Assembly (NCBI GenBank): GCA_023055425.1
Contig: JALGPY010000003.1
Location: 75,677,491 to 75,741,490, forward strand
DNA length: 64,000 nucleotides
Direction of reading: 5' to 3'
From: Linanthus parryae
Taxonomy: Eukaryota > Streptophyta > Magnoliopsida > Ericales > Polemoniaceae
Shown: positions 1-11,995 of the stretch, in pieces
Layout of the letters: each line of letters starts with the position of its first letter
How positions within the stretch are numbered: the first letter of the stretch is position 1
The notes under the pieces: model-generated
What the model saw: only the letters and a program-made list of their open reading frames with translations
What the model was told of the DNA's origin: nothing
The model's database searches: none
Program-made: the position numbers and the translations under genes

Positions 1-1668
1 CTCCACGATCCGATCGTAGAGCCTTAATACTTTTGCAAAGTTGCTTCTCTACTTCATTCTTGAATTCTTTGAACAATTCAAAGGATTCGGATTTTGCCTT
101 CATAAGGTATACAAATCCATATCTACTAAAATCATCAGTAAATGTGATGAAGTAGGTGTAACCACCTCTGGCAGGCAAGGGGAATGGTCCACATACATCG
201 GTATGTATGAGTGACAATAACCTACTAGTCCTTTCACCTTTTTTTTTTATTGAAAAAGGACTTTTTCATTTTTCCTAATAAACAAGATTCACATGTCTCA
301 TATGATTCCAAATCGAATGAGTCTAGAAGTCCATCCTTATGGAGTTTAGATATGCGTTTCTCATTTATATGGACTAAACGACAGTGCCATAGATATGTAG
401 GATTAAAATCATTAGTTTTAATCCTTTTAGTATTTCTGTTATAGATTGGACTATTTCGATCAAGGATATACAATCCATTAGACAAATGCGCACTACAATA
501 GTGCATACTATCAAAATAAATGGAGCAACACTTGTCCTTTATTGAAATAGAAAAACCCATCTCGTCCAAACAAGAAATGGAAATAATGTTTCTGCTCATA
601 GCAGGCACATAAAAGCAATTGTCTAACTCTAAAATAAGTCCAGAAGGCAAAGATAGCTCATAAACACCTACAGCTAATGCAGCAACTCTTGCTCCATTCC
701 CAACGCGTAAATCTATCTCCCCTTTACTGAATCTTCTACTTCTTTTCAAATCCTGCACATTACGACAAATGTGAGAACCACATCCGGTATCCAATACCCA
801 AGATGAAGAAATAGAAAGATTGGCGTCTATAACATAAATACCTTGTGGTGGTGGAATCACTATTATCCTCCAGATATTTAGGGAAATTCCTCCTCCAGTG
901 ACCCGTCTGGCTGCAGTAGTGACACTCACCCTTAGCCACGCCTCCACTAGGCTTTAAAGCTTCTTTGGATTTCGCAACTTTCTCGCACTTTCCTTTTGAA
1001 GTAGAGGCAACTGACTTGCCCTTATTCTTATGCACCATCATTATGGCTTTGCCCTTGCCTTTGTTGACGCTCTGTTCCGCTTTCTTCAGCATATTCAATA
1101 AGTCAGGCAGAGTCTTACTGATCTCGTTCATATTATAGTTCATGATGAACTGATTATAACTGTCAGGCAACGATTGCAAGACAAGATCAGTAGCCAAATC
1201 TTGGCCCAATGGGAATCCCAGTCTCTCAAGGTTCTCAATGTACCCGATCATTCGGAGCACATGAGGCCCTACTGGATTCCTCTCTGCAAGACTACTCTTG
1301 AATAATGCTTTAGACACCTCATAGCGCTCATGCCTAGCCTGTTCCTGAAACAATTTTTTCAAGTGTATAATCATATCATAGGCTTCCATATTCTCATGCT
1401 GCTTCTGAAGCTCAGGAGTCATGGTACAAAGCATGAGGCAAGTCACGTCATTAGAATCATCAATATGTTTCTGACGTGCCCTCACTTCCGCTAGAAGAGA
1501 CTCGTCTTGTGGTGGTTCTAGAATTTGAGTGTCCAAGACGTACAACTTCTATTCTTGCTTAAGGACAATCCTTAAGTTTCTGTACCAGCCAAGGAAATTT
1601 TTTCCAGACAGTTTATCCTTCTCAAGGACAGATCGTAGGGATGAAGTCGATGCGTTGTTGTTTTCCAT
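1..1668 (-). pseudogene. Copia A gag-protease-integrase remnant
   Basis: The gag start is placed at 1668 because the residues after it align with the Copia B gag start. Reading leftwards there is a stop at 1549-1551 where B has a lysine codon. Gag then stays open to about 850, where a frameshift falls at the zinc knuckle. That knuckle (C-x2-C-x4-H) has also lost its last cysteine, which is phenylalanine here. The retropepsin motif DTGCGSHIC and the integrase HHCC region follow in the frame covering 234-947. A second frameshift lies at a T-rich run near 240-250. The DNA from 1 to 240 still aligns with the B integrase region starting near 6132. Known Copia order is gag-PR-IN-RT-RH; the RT and RH half is outside the window. 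This is a dead copy. Confidence 0.85.
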
Positions 1669-2424
1669 TTGGAATTCTACAAAACGAGAAATGTATAATT
1701 TTAGTATTTTGAACAATTTAACTATATTCAACAATGGCTAGATCATCAAATATAGCTCCCACTATTTTTCTCGGATTAATAGCCCTTACCATTAATGCGG
1801 AAAATATCATTATATTCTCTAGTAGGTCCAAGATCCCTTTTTCACTTCTTCTTGAGCTTGCTTTGGCAAGTCACCCAAGAATAGGCTATTTAGGTAGGAA
1901 CCATTCCAATTGCATCCCATGCAACTCTTGGTCCAATTAGGTGAATAAATCTTTATTATTTTTCCCATGGATAACACCTAATTGTCATGCCTCTAGGCTC
2001 ATCAATCCAATTGATTCTTGCGTAGTTGCGTCCAACCTATTGCTTCAACATACACACATTATAGCTTGTGTCGTTCGCAACACACCATGGTAAATTAAAA
2101 TCGCCTTTCTTTGGCAAGCCCTAATTTTAATGAACCCTGATCCTGAAGGGTGTTTTGGCAAGAAGAGGCAAAACGCTATATTTAATTGAGGGATTTAATC
2201 ATTCTTAAAAGACAAACCTTGTTTAATATTATCTCGTTATCGTTTTCGCTAGTATCGCCATACACACAAAAATTAAATAACAAGGCATGAATAATAAACA
2301 TCCACAAAATAAAAGAAACGTAGCATGGATATGGCCCCTAGACTAATGATATTATCAAGCTAACGATAATATCTAATTGCCCTAAAGTGCCGAGCTTATC
2401 TCCATGTGCTCCACCATAGCCGCG
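1669..2424 (-). other. Copia A 5' leader, part next to gag
   Basis: Non-coding leader between gag and the Copia B insertion. It aligns in patches with the B leader (7822 onwards), for example in the AT-rich block after the gag start and in the segment before 2424. It ends with CCGCG (2420-2424), the left copy of the target duplication made by Copia B. I see no supported gene. Confidence 0.7.
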
Positions 2425-3855
2425 TGTAGGGTTTTGATTCATGGATCGCGCAAACGGAAGCATAATCAAACAAATAACCATGCAAAACCCTCCAAGGATC
2501 ACAAGTCTAGATGCATAACGATAGTAAAGGTAAGAAATCATAAACACACCTTTGGGTTCTCCTTGATGACTTCAAACGCGAATAGTGTCACGTTCTCTAT
2601 AGTTGATCCACGCCTAGAGTTGTTCCTAGATCTCCAATCACCTTGGTGCTAGCCCGGATTGAAAGGAGGGTGAAGAAATCACGCAAAACGAGACACCAAA
2701 AGGGGTTCGGCACCCTTGTGGCGTCGGGGACAAGGGGGCGGCGGCAAGGGGGCGGCGTCCCTCTTGTGGCTTGCTCTCTCTCTCCTTTGTTCTCTCCTAC
2801 TCTTGTTATGTTCTCTCTAGAGCATAAAAGTGTGTAGGGAAGGAAGGAGGAGGGTCCTTTATATAGTCCAACAACTCCTTGTTAACTACCTAAAGGACTT
2901 ATTCTAGTCCTACTAGAATTCAATTTAGTCCCTTCCTTGCAAATTAGTCCCTACTAAGTTTGCAAGGGTTTGCAAAGTGATCCTTCTAATTAATTAATCC
3001 AATTAATTAATTCCACAATCTAGTACAACTCTATATAGCGTGTGACCCCATAGGTTCTATCTAGTTGGTAGCAACTCTTTGCTAATATGGAGCGGTTTCT
3101 AGCAAAACATCCATTCTAGCCAACTAATAGAATAGTCATCTAGACAACCTTGTACAAGTAATTGTCTCATCCCTTTGCCTCCATATCCGGATTGGACACG
3201 AGACATACAAGTCACACTCGTATATCCAATCCCTAGTTTCTCGATCCATGGAATAGCCTTATTCGTGCAAATAACATCAATATCTCATATATTGATTTAT
3301 TTGAGTCTGGCCAGACATTCTATAAGCACTATCCTCGAGTGGCCTTGGATATTCGCTCCCGTTATGTGGGAGGGGCAAATCCTCTCTACGTCCACTACGA
3401 TCTCTAAGCTTGCTTCTCATTGTATCCAGTACACGCCTTTATAACTACCCAGTTACGGTGTAGCGTTTAACGCTACCAAGATCACAATGATCCACAACTA
3501 GAATATCTAGTGACTTCAAGTCTAAGGATGACAATACCATTGTACCCGAGAAGCACTTGTGACTCAACATAACATGTATGTAGCCTTCTCGGTGATGGGT
3601 CAATCCAGTGCAACATTCCGTAATGCACACCTACGTGTTGGATCGTGATATCTCCATATCAATCCAACCCCATACTAGTCTATAGATGATTGTCCCATTT
3701 AATCATTATACTTGACTAGGGATATTTAAGATAAACAACACAATTGTAAATCTAAGGACTTCATTATATTAAATATCCAATAAATAATAAATGAATTTCT
3801 AGCCAATTACAAATTCATACTAAACTAGATTGCCTCTAGGGCATCTATTCCAACA
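2425..3855 (-). repeat. Copia B 3' LTR
   Basis: This 1431-bp LTR repeats 9502-10932. Read on the minus strand it holds a TATA-like motif (plus-strand TTTATATAG at 2858-2866) that would drive transcription in the equivalent 5' copy. A GC-rich stretch lies near 2720-2770. Short open frames inside it are identical in both LTRs and do not look like genes. Confidence 0.96.
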
Positions 3856-3871
3856 GTCTCCCACTTGCACT
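3856..3871 (-). other. Copia B polypurine tract
   Basis: On the minus strand this reads AAGTGGGAGAC directly before the 3' LTR, the usual Copia plus-strand primer. It overlaps or abuts the pol stop, so the coding region ends almost at the LTR. Confidence 0.85.
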
Positions 3872-5711
3872 AGAGCCAATCTGGCGCATCTCGTATGCCC
3901 ATACTCCTAGTGTGCCCTTCATGCTTCCACTGCGTGAGAGGCTTCGTAAGCGGGTCTGACAGATTATCATCTGTAGGAATCTTGCATATCCGAACGTCTC
4001 CTCTATCGATAATATCTCGAATCAGATGGAACTTCCTGAGCACGTGCTTGGACTTCTGGTGTGACCTAGGTTCCTTTGATTGCGCGATCGCCCCAGTGTT
4101 GTCACAGAACAACTCCACTGGATCCGCAATGCTAGGGACCACACCAAGTTCAGAAACAAACTTTCTGATCCAAACAGCCTCCTTTGCTGCGCTATTTGCA
4201 GCAATGTACTCAGCCTCTGTTGTAGAATCAGCTACCGTCTCTTGCTTGGAACTCTTCCAGCTCACCGCTGCTCCATTCAGGCAAAACACATATCCCGACT
4301 GTGATCTAAAGTCATCTCTATCGGTTTGGAAGCTTGCATCAGTGTAACCCCTTACACACAACTCTTCCTCACCGCCAAACATCAAGAAAGCATCCTTAGT
4401 TCTTCTCAAGTACTTTAGGATGTTCTTGACAGCAATCCAGTGACTCTCACCTGGATTGGACTGGTATCTGCTTGTCATACTCAAGGCATATGACACATCT
4501 GGTCTAGTACATAACATGGCGTACATGATGGATCCTATGGCCGAGGCATAGGGAATCCTACTCATGCGTTCCTTCTCAATCTCATTGGAAGGACAACCAC
4601 TCTTCGAAAGAGTGATTCCATGTGACATGGGCAAGAATCCCTTCTTGGAATCTTGCATGTTGAACCGTTTCAACACCTTGTCAATATATGTACTTTGACT
4701 TAGGCCTAGCAACCTCTTAGATCTATCTCTATAGATCTTTATACCGAGTATATAGGCTGCTTCCCCTAAGTCTTTCATTGAGAAACACTTTCCTAGCCAA
4801 TCTTTCACAGATTGCAGCATGGGAATGTTGTTTCCAATGAGCAGTATGTCATCCACATACAAGACCAGAAAAGCTACAGAGCTCCCACTAACCTTCTTGT
4901 AGACACAAGACTCATCTTCGTTTCTGATGAAGCCAAACTCTTTGACCACTTCATCAAAACGTCGATTCCAACTCCTAGAAGCTTGCTTCAATCCATAAAT
5001 GGATCGTTGCAGCTTACACACTTTGTTGGCTTGATTTGGATCTTCAAAACCCTCCGGCTGTATCATATACACGTCCTCGAGGAGATTCCCATAAAGGAAT
5101 GCTGTTTTGACATCCATCTGCCAAATCTCATAGTCGTAGTATGCTGCAATCGCAAGTAGGATTCGGATGGATTTGGTCATAGCGACTGGTGAAAAGGTTT
5201 CATCATAGTCAATACCATGAATCTGTCTGAATCCTTTAGCCACCAATCGGCCCTTATAGGTAATCACATTACCATCCATGTCGATCTTCTTCTTGAAGAC
5301 CCACTTGCACCCTATGGGCCGAGCCCCATCAGGTGGTTCCACCAAAGTCCATACTTTGTTGGTATACATGGATTCCATCTCGGATCTCATGGCCTCAAGC
5401 CACTTCTGCGAGTCTGGGCCATTCATGGCCTCCTCATAGGTAGTAGGCTCATCATCTATGAGCATCGTGTCACCGGAATCAGTTACGAGAAGTCCGTACC
5501 TCTCGGGTTCCTGGCGCACTCTACTAGATCTACGAAGCTCTTGTGTTACCTGAACAGGTGGATCCACAACTGCTTGTGATTCCTGTTCATGTTCCATAAT
5601 CGGTTCAGTAATTTGTGGTTCTTGAACTTCTTCAAGTTCTACATTCCTCCCACTTGCTTCTTTAGAGACAAACTCTCTTTCTAGAAACACGCCGGTCCGA
5701 GCAACAAACAC
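3870..5711 (-). pseudogene. Copia B reverse transcriptase and RNase H half of polyprotein
   Basis: A 613-residue open frame forming the C-terminal half of a Copia polyprotein. After an acidic linker comes the RT core: the WVFKKK and VAKGF motifs near residues 140-165, the FSPVAMTKSIRILL block, the MDVKTAFLYGNL block, and the catalytic YVDD (codons at 4848-4859). The Copia RNase H follows with YTDASFQ, a glutamate in TTEAEY and FCDNTGA, ending in LSDPLTKPL. The frame is the same as that of the upstream ORF but is cut from it by a stop at 5751-5753 where the family has a lysine. The ATG at 5711 is internal, not a natural start. RT and RNase H would make cDNA from element RNA in the virus-like particle. 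Apart from the upstream stop, this half looks intact. Confidence 0.93.
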
Positions 5712-5753
5712 TTTGTTCTCGGTTGGATTGTAGAAGTAGTATCCCTTAGTTTC

Positions 5754-7821
5754 CTAAGGGTACCCCACAAATTTACACTTATCCGATTTAGGCCCTAGCT
5801 TGTCTGATTGTAAACGTTTTACATAGACATCGCAGCCCCAAATCCTCATGAACGACAGTGTGGGTCGCCTCCCACTCCACATCTCATATGGTGTCTTCAT
5901 GACTGATTTAGATGGAACACGGTTAATGGTAAAAGCTGCACTTAATAGAGCGTAGCCCCAAAACGATAATGGAAGATCTGTTTGACACATCATAGACCGA
6001 ACCATATCCAATAGGGTTCGATTCCTCCTCTCGGACACGCCATTCCATTGTGGCGTTCCGGGTGGAGTGAGTTGGGACACGATCCCACACTCTCTAAGAT
6101 AGTCGTCAAACTTTTGGCTCAAGTATTCTCCTCCACGATCCGATCGTAGAGCCTTGATACTTTTGCCAAGTTGCTTCTCTACTTCATTCTTGAATTCTTT
6201 GAACACTTCAAAGGATTCGGATTTTGCCCTCATAAGGTACACAAATCCATATCTACTGTAATCATCAGTAAACGTAATGAAGTAGACATAACCACCCCTG
6301 GCAGGCGTGGCAAATGGCCCACACACATCGGTATGTATGAGCGCCAATTGCTCACTAGTCCTCTCACCTTTCTTATTGAAAGGGGACTTTGTCATTTTTC
6401 CCAATAAACAAGCCTCACATGTCTCATATGATTCAAAATCAAATGAGTCTAGCAATCCATCCTTATGGAGTCTAGATACACGTTTCTCATTTATGTGGCC
6501 TAAACGACAATGCCATAAATAAGCAGGATTTAAATCATTTATTTTAATCCGCTTGGTATTAATGTTGTAGACAGGATTACTTAGATCAAGGACGTAAAGT
6601 CCATTAAATAATTGCGCACTAAAATAGTGAATATTATTCAAATAAAAGGAACAACAATTGTTCTTTATTGAAATAATAAAACCTTCCTTGTCCAAACAAG
6701 AAATAGAAATAATGTTTCTGCTCATAGCAGGCACAAAATAGCAATTATTTAATTCTAAAACTAATCCTGAGGGCAGAGATAGCTCGCAAACGCCTATGGC
6801 CAACGCAGCAACCTTTGCTCCATTCCCAACGCGCAGATCTACCTCCCCTTTAGCCAATCTTTTACTTCTCTTTAGATCCTGCATATTTCGACAAATATGA
6901 GATCCACATCCAGTATCTAATACCCATGATGTAGAGACAGTTAAATTGACATCTACAACAAAAATACCTGGTGGTGGTGGAATCACTATTCCAAGCCGCT
7001 TGTCCTCCAGATATTTTGGGCAGTTCCTTCTCAAGTGTCCCGGTTGACTACAGTAGTGACATTCACCCTTAGTCACGACCTTGGCAATCCCACCAACAGG
7101 CTTAAGGGCTTGTTCCTTGGACTTAGCAACTGACTTGCCTTTTCCCTTGGAGGAAGAGGCAAACTTTTTACTCTTTCCTTTATGTACCATCATAATGGCC
7201 TTGCCCTTACCCTTGTTGATGCTCTGTTCAGCCGTCCTCAACATGTTGAGCAAATCTGGCAGTGGTTTAACGATCTCGTTCATGTTATAGTTCATAATGA
7301 ACTGTCCATAACTCTCGGGCAACGATTGCAACACGAGATCGGTTGCCAACTCTTGGCCGACCGGGAACCCAAGCCGGGCGAGATTCTCCAAGTACCCGAT
7401 CATTCGGAGTACATGGGGTCCCACCGGGTTCCCTTCTGCCAGATGACATTTGAACAGTGCCTTTGAGACCTCATACCTCTCTACCCTCGCCTGCTCCCTG
7501 GAAGAGCTGCTTTAGATGTTCGATCATATCGACAGCATTCATGTTCTCATGTTGCTTCTGAAGCTCAGAGGTCATGGTGCAAAGCATTAGGCAGGCCGCA
7601 TCATTAGCGTCATCAACACGCTTTTGATACGCCTTTAAGGCAGCAGGTGTCTGATTCTCTGGACCTTCTGGAACTTGCTCTTCTATTGCGTACAGCTTTT
7701 TCTCTTGCTTGAGAACAATTCTCAAGTTTCTGTACCAATCGAGAAAGTTGGTTCCTGAGAGCTTGTCCTTCTCAAGGACAGATCGTAGGGAATGTTGTGA
7801 ACTCGATGAGTTGTTTGCCAT
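5754..7821 (-). pseudogene. Copia B gag-protease-integrase half of polyprotein
   Basis: Gag starts at the ATG ending at 7821; the frame extends further upstream, but the family conserves this methionine. Gag (about 7821-7070) is followed by a zinc knuckle CHYCSQPGHLRRNC (from about 7061), retropepsin motif DTGCGSHIC (about 6917), an integrase HHCC finger (HCRLGH...CEACLLGK), and a DDE integrase core with D in LIHTDVCGPF, D in LRSDRGGEY and E in GVSERRNRTL. One extra C on the plus strand in 7496-7498 shifts the gag frame, and the frame ends at a stop at 5751-5753. Gag forms the particle, protease matures the polyprotein and integrase inserts cDNA. A sequencing error could explain the homopolymer insertion, but not readily the stop codon. 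Confidence 0.93.
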
Positions 7822-9488
7822 TTGGAATTCTACAAAAAGGAAAATACGCAAGTTTTAGTATTTGTGAATTTTTGACTATATTTAATAATGGCTAGTTTAT
7901 TAAATATAGCTCCCACTATTTTACTACGGATTAATAACCCTCAAGATATTAATGCGGAAAATATCCTCATATTTTCTAGTGGGCCAAGATCCATCTTTTT
8001 CATCTCCTTATGAGCTTGCTTTGGCAAGTCACCCATAATTCGATTACTTCTTAGGTAGGAACAATTCCAATTGCATCCCATATGCAACTCTTGGTTCAAT
8101 CGGGCAAATAACTCCTTATTTATCCATCCATATGGATAATCCCAATTGATTGCCTCTAGGTTTCTTAATCAAATTAATAGCCTAGTTGTGTTCAACCTCT
8201 TATCTAAACAATTGCACATTGTTACGTGCCATCGCATTCCATCATTATGAACCAAGTCGCCATGCTTTGGCATGCACGAACTTGATAAATAATGATGATA
8301 ATGAGTGTTTAAATAACGAGAAGGCAAGAACACAATATTTAAAATTTGAGGGATTTTTCTTCAATTTTAATTATTTTGTTGATCAATATCAACTAATCTA
8401 TCTATTTGAGTTTGGGCACAACTCCAAATAATAGATCCGGGTTGTCTAATTATCTTATTATCCTAATTGCATGCATCATCCATACACCAACCACACAAAT
8501 AATAAGACAATAAATAAACAACCACAAAATAGAAATTAAACGTGATGTGGATATGGCCTTTTCTAGACTAAGATAATTCCAAGCCAATGGAATTATCTAT
8601 GAACCCTAAACAAGCACATCTCCATGCGTCTTGATCTTTTGGTCCATTCTTCATAGTCATGTGGTGTGCTCCATGCTCCATGCTCCATCTTTTGTGGCTC
8701 CTTTGGCTTTGGGCTTCTTTTCTTCAATCTTGGCTAACAATCTACTTTATCTAGCACTATCTAATATCTATACTAAATAAATCTCACAAGTTGAGAAAAA
8801 AAAATGGCACGCAGGCCATAAAACCCTAATTAATTATTACAATTAATTGATCAGCTCGCAGGCCGTAAAACCAAACCACAAAATTAAACATCCACATCAA
8901 ACCACATCCTAAGGCCATATCCAATCACCATGCGATTTGCACATAAACAGTTAAAATCCAATTTTAACGCGCTTGGTCAATTTTAATTGATTTTAGGATT
9001 TCTAGGGTTAAAACGGTCCATGGGCCCAACAATCTAATTGCCCGGGCCCAAATAAGTGAACCATAAAGCCCTAGGGCCGGCCCGGCCCAAAACCCGCAAG
9101 CTAGGCCCGCGGGTTAGGGCCGCCCGCCCCCTTAGGGCGGCAAGCTTGGGCGGCAAGCAAGGGGGGCGGCTCCCTAGGGGCCGAACCTTCCTTGTGGAGG
9201 TTGTTTCCAAAACAACCTCCTTGCTTGGAGCCCAAGTTTGGTTGTTTCCTTGTTGTGGGAGAACTCCTTCTTCCCCAAGGATGCCCAAACCCTAGATCTA
9301 TGATCCTAAAATTTCTCAAACTCACCAATTCATGCATCCAATGCAATAATTGGGTCTTGTTATGATTAATTCTTTGACAAATTGCATCTAATGCTTGATT
9401 TGTCTTGTTTTACGCGATAAACAACAAATTAAGGTGTAAAACAACAAGAATGTAACACATAAACTACGTTTATGCTCTATGACCTGTG
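7822..9488 (-). other. Copia B 5' leader
   Basis: About 1.67 kb of non-coding leader between primer-binding site and gag. It is AT-rich near gag and strongly GC-rich at about 9050-9190, with repeated GGGCGGC/GCCGCCC-type words. Overlapping open frames on both strands in the GC-rich part come from base composition and match nothing I recognise. Confidence 0.7.
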
Positions 9489-9500
9489 GCTCTGATACCA
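9489..9500 (-). other. Copia B primer-binding site (initiator Met-tRNA)
   Basis: The plus strand reads GCTCTGATACCA, that is TGGTATCAGAGC on the element strand, complementary to the 3' end of plant initiator Met-tRNA. One base separates it from the 5' LTR. Confidence 0.95.
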
Positions 9501-9501
9501 C

Positions 9502-10932
9502 TGTAGGGTTTTGATTCATGGATCGCGCAAACGGAAGCATAATCAAACAAATAACCATGCAAAACCCTCCAAGGATCACAAGTCTAGATGCATAACGATA
9601 GTAAAGGTAAGAAATCATAAACACACCTTTGGGTTCTCCTTGATGACTTCAAACGCGAATAGTGTCACGTTCTCTATAGTTGATCCACGCCTAGAGTTGT
9701 TCCTAGATCTCCAATCACCTTGGTGCTAGCCCGGATTGAAAGGAGGGTGAAGAAATCACGCAAAACGAGACACCAAAAGGGGTTCGGCACCCTTGTGGCG
9801 TCGGGGACAAGGGGGCGGCGGCAAGGGGGCGGCGTCCCTCTTGTGGCTTGCTCTCTCTCTCCTTTGTTCTCTCCTACTCTTGTTATGTTCTCTCTAGAGC
9901 ATAAAAGTGTGTAGGGAAGGAAGGAGGAGGGTCCTTTATATAGTCCAACAACTCCTTGTTAACTACCTAAAGGACTTATTCTAGTCCTACTAGAATTCAA
10001 TTTAGTCCCTTCCTTGCAAATTAGTCCCTACTAAGTTTGCAAGGGTTTGCAAAGTGATCCTTCTAATTAATTAATCCAATTAATTAATTCCACAATCTAG
10101 TACAACTCTATATAGCGTGTGACCCCATAGGTTCTATCTAGTTGGTAGCAACTCTTTGCTAATATGGAGCGGTTTCTAGCAGAACATCCATTCTAGCCAA
10201 CTAATAGAATAGTCATCTAGACAACCTTGTACAAGTAATTGTCTCATCCCTTTGCCTCCATATCCGGATTGGACACGAGACATACAAGTCACACTCGTAT
10301 ATCCAATCCCTAGTTTCTCGATCCATGGAATAGCCTTATTCGTGCAAATAACATCAATATCTCATATATTGATTTATTTGAGTCTGGCCAGACATTCTAT
10401 AAGCACTATCCTCGAGTGGCCTTGGATATTCGCTCCCGTTATGTGGGAGGGGCAAATCCTCTCTACGTCCACTACGATCTCTAAGCTTGCTTCTCATTGT
10501 ATCCAGTACACGCCTTTATAACTACCCAGTTACGGTGTAGCGTTTAACGCTACCAAGATCACAATGATCCACAACTAGAATATCTAGTGACTTCAAGTCT
10601 AAGGATGACAATACCATTGTACCCGAGAAGCACTTGTGACTCAACATAACATGTATGTAGCCTTCTCGGTGATGGGTCAATCCAGTGCAACATTCCGTAA
10701 TGCACACCTACGTGTTGGATCGTGATATCTCCATATCAATCCAACCCCATACTAGTCTATAGATGATTGTCCCATTTAATCATTATACTTGACTAGGGAT
10801 ATTTAAGATAAACAACACAATTGTAAATCTAAGGACTTCATTATATTAAATATCCAATAAATAATAAATGAATTTCTAGCCAATTACAAATTCATACTAA
10901 ACTAGATTGCCTCTAGGGCATCTATTCCAACA
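9502..10932 (-). repeat. Copia B 5' LTR
   Basis: The 1431-bp partner of 2425-3855 with one difference seen (G at 10182). The TATA-like motif is at 9935-9943 on the minus strand. It is followed by target duplication CCGCG at 10933-10937. Confidence 0.96.
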
Positions 10933-10937
10933 CCGCG

Positions 10938-11580
10938 CGCCTAGGGGACGTCATCTTTGTCTTTTGGCTCCTTTGGTTCTCCGGTCTTCTTCTCCATGCT
11001 CTTGGATATCATCTAAATACTTCTAATTCTAGTATAACATCTAGAATAAATAAATAACAAAAGCCTCACATGTCGAGGAGAAAAAGATGACTCGCAGGCC
11101 GTAAACCAAACCACAAAGCAATAAACATCCACAATCCTATGCCATATCCATCCACCATGCAACAAAGCACATAATACAGTTAAAACCAATTTTAACGCGC
11201 TTGTTCAATTTTTTAATTGTATTGGGTAATTAGGGTTACAACGGTCCAAGGAGTTCAAGCCAACAAGGGCCCGAACCCCTAGGACCGCCGCCAGCCACAA
11301 GGCCCGGCCCGCCCCACGTGGCCCGCGGCCTTTGATTGGCGCGCAAGGGAGGGGGCGGACGGCTAGGGTTTCTGCCGTAGCCGCCTTCCCTCTTCCTTGT
11401 TGCCCAAGCAAGGTTGTTTCCTTTATGGATTTTAGTTCCATAAATTTGTTTCCATAATTGAAACCCCCTTTTCAATCATGTGCCCATGAACCCTAATTTT
11501 CCAAGAACCCAATAAACAATAATACGATGTATAAACTGAAATCGTAACACATAAAATCATGTTATGCTCTACGACCTGTG
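10938..11580 (-). other. Copia A 5' leader, part next to the LTR
   Basis: Resumes the A leader after the Copia B insertion. It aligns in patches with B leader 8620-9488, including a GC-rich block at about 11270-11400. No supported gene; minus-strand open frames here come from the GC-rich block. Confidence 0.7.
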
Positions 11581-11592
11581 GCTCTGATACCA
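11581..11592 (-). other. Copia A primer-binding site (initiator Met-tRNA)
   Basis: GCTCTGATACCA on the plus strand, the same initiator Met-tRNA complement as in Copia B, one base from the LTR start. Confidence 0.93.
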
Positions 11593-11593
11593 C

Positions 11594-11936
11594 TGTTGGA
11601 TTTTGACGTAGGTAACGCAGCCGAATAACAAAAATTATAATTCCTACTTCAAAGCCCACCAGATCGTCAGGAGGAGACATCATAACATGATAAGAGACAT
11701 AGTATTGTGTACCTTTTTGATTTGTGAGATCACACGAAGAATGATGTCCTCGTCTCTACGGTTGATCCACGTCTAGAGGTGAGATCTAGATTCTTCCTTC
11801 AAACAAGTGCTAGCTTGAACCCGGAGGAAGAGGGAAGAAGATCAAAGCAACAAATGACAAGAGGAGGTTTCGGTCTCCTCCTTGAGCCGACGGGAAGGAG
11901 GGCGGACGGGCTAGGGCTTCGGCCTAGCTTGTCTTG

Positions 11937-11995
<59 letters not shown>

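Larger units (their letters stand above)
2425..10932 (-). mobile_element. Copia B: young, nearly complete Ty1/Copia element
   Basis: Complete 8508-bp element in minus orientation. Two 1431-bp LTRs (2425-3855 and 9502-10932) start TGTAGG and end CAACA. It is flanked by a perfect 5-bp target duplication CCGCG (2420-2424 and 10933-10937). A primer-binding site matching initiator Met-tRNA lies beside the right LTR and a polypurine tract beside the left LTR, which fixes the direction of transcription. Domain order gag-PR-IN-RT-RH is diagnostic of Copia. By eye I found one LTR difference (A at 3105, G at 10182), so insertion was recent. It is inserted in the leader of Copia A, a relative in the same orientation. 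Two lesions break the polyprotein: a one-base insertion near 7496-7498 and a stop at 5751-5753. Confidence 0.96.

Noticed and set aside
3895..5579. Plus-strand open frames of 60-150 codons opposite Copia B pol
   Set aside because: Shadows of the well-supported minus-strand RT/RNase H frame; no domain content of their own.
9034..9295. Overlapping open frames on both strands with Pro/Arg/Gly-rich products
   Set aside because: They result from a GC-rich leader segment of Copia B and look alike on both strands.
9489..9500. Possible tRNA gene fragment
   Set aside because: Only the 12-base complement of the tRNA 3' end is present, at the exact LTR border, so it is a primer-binding site.
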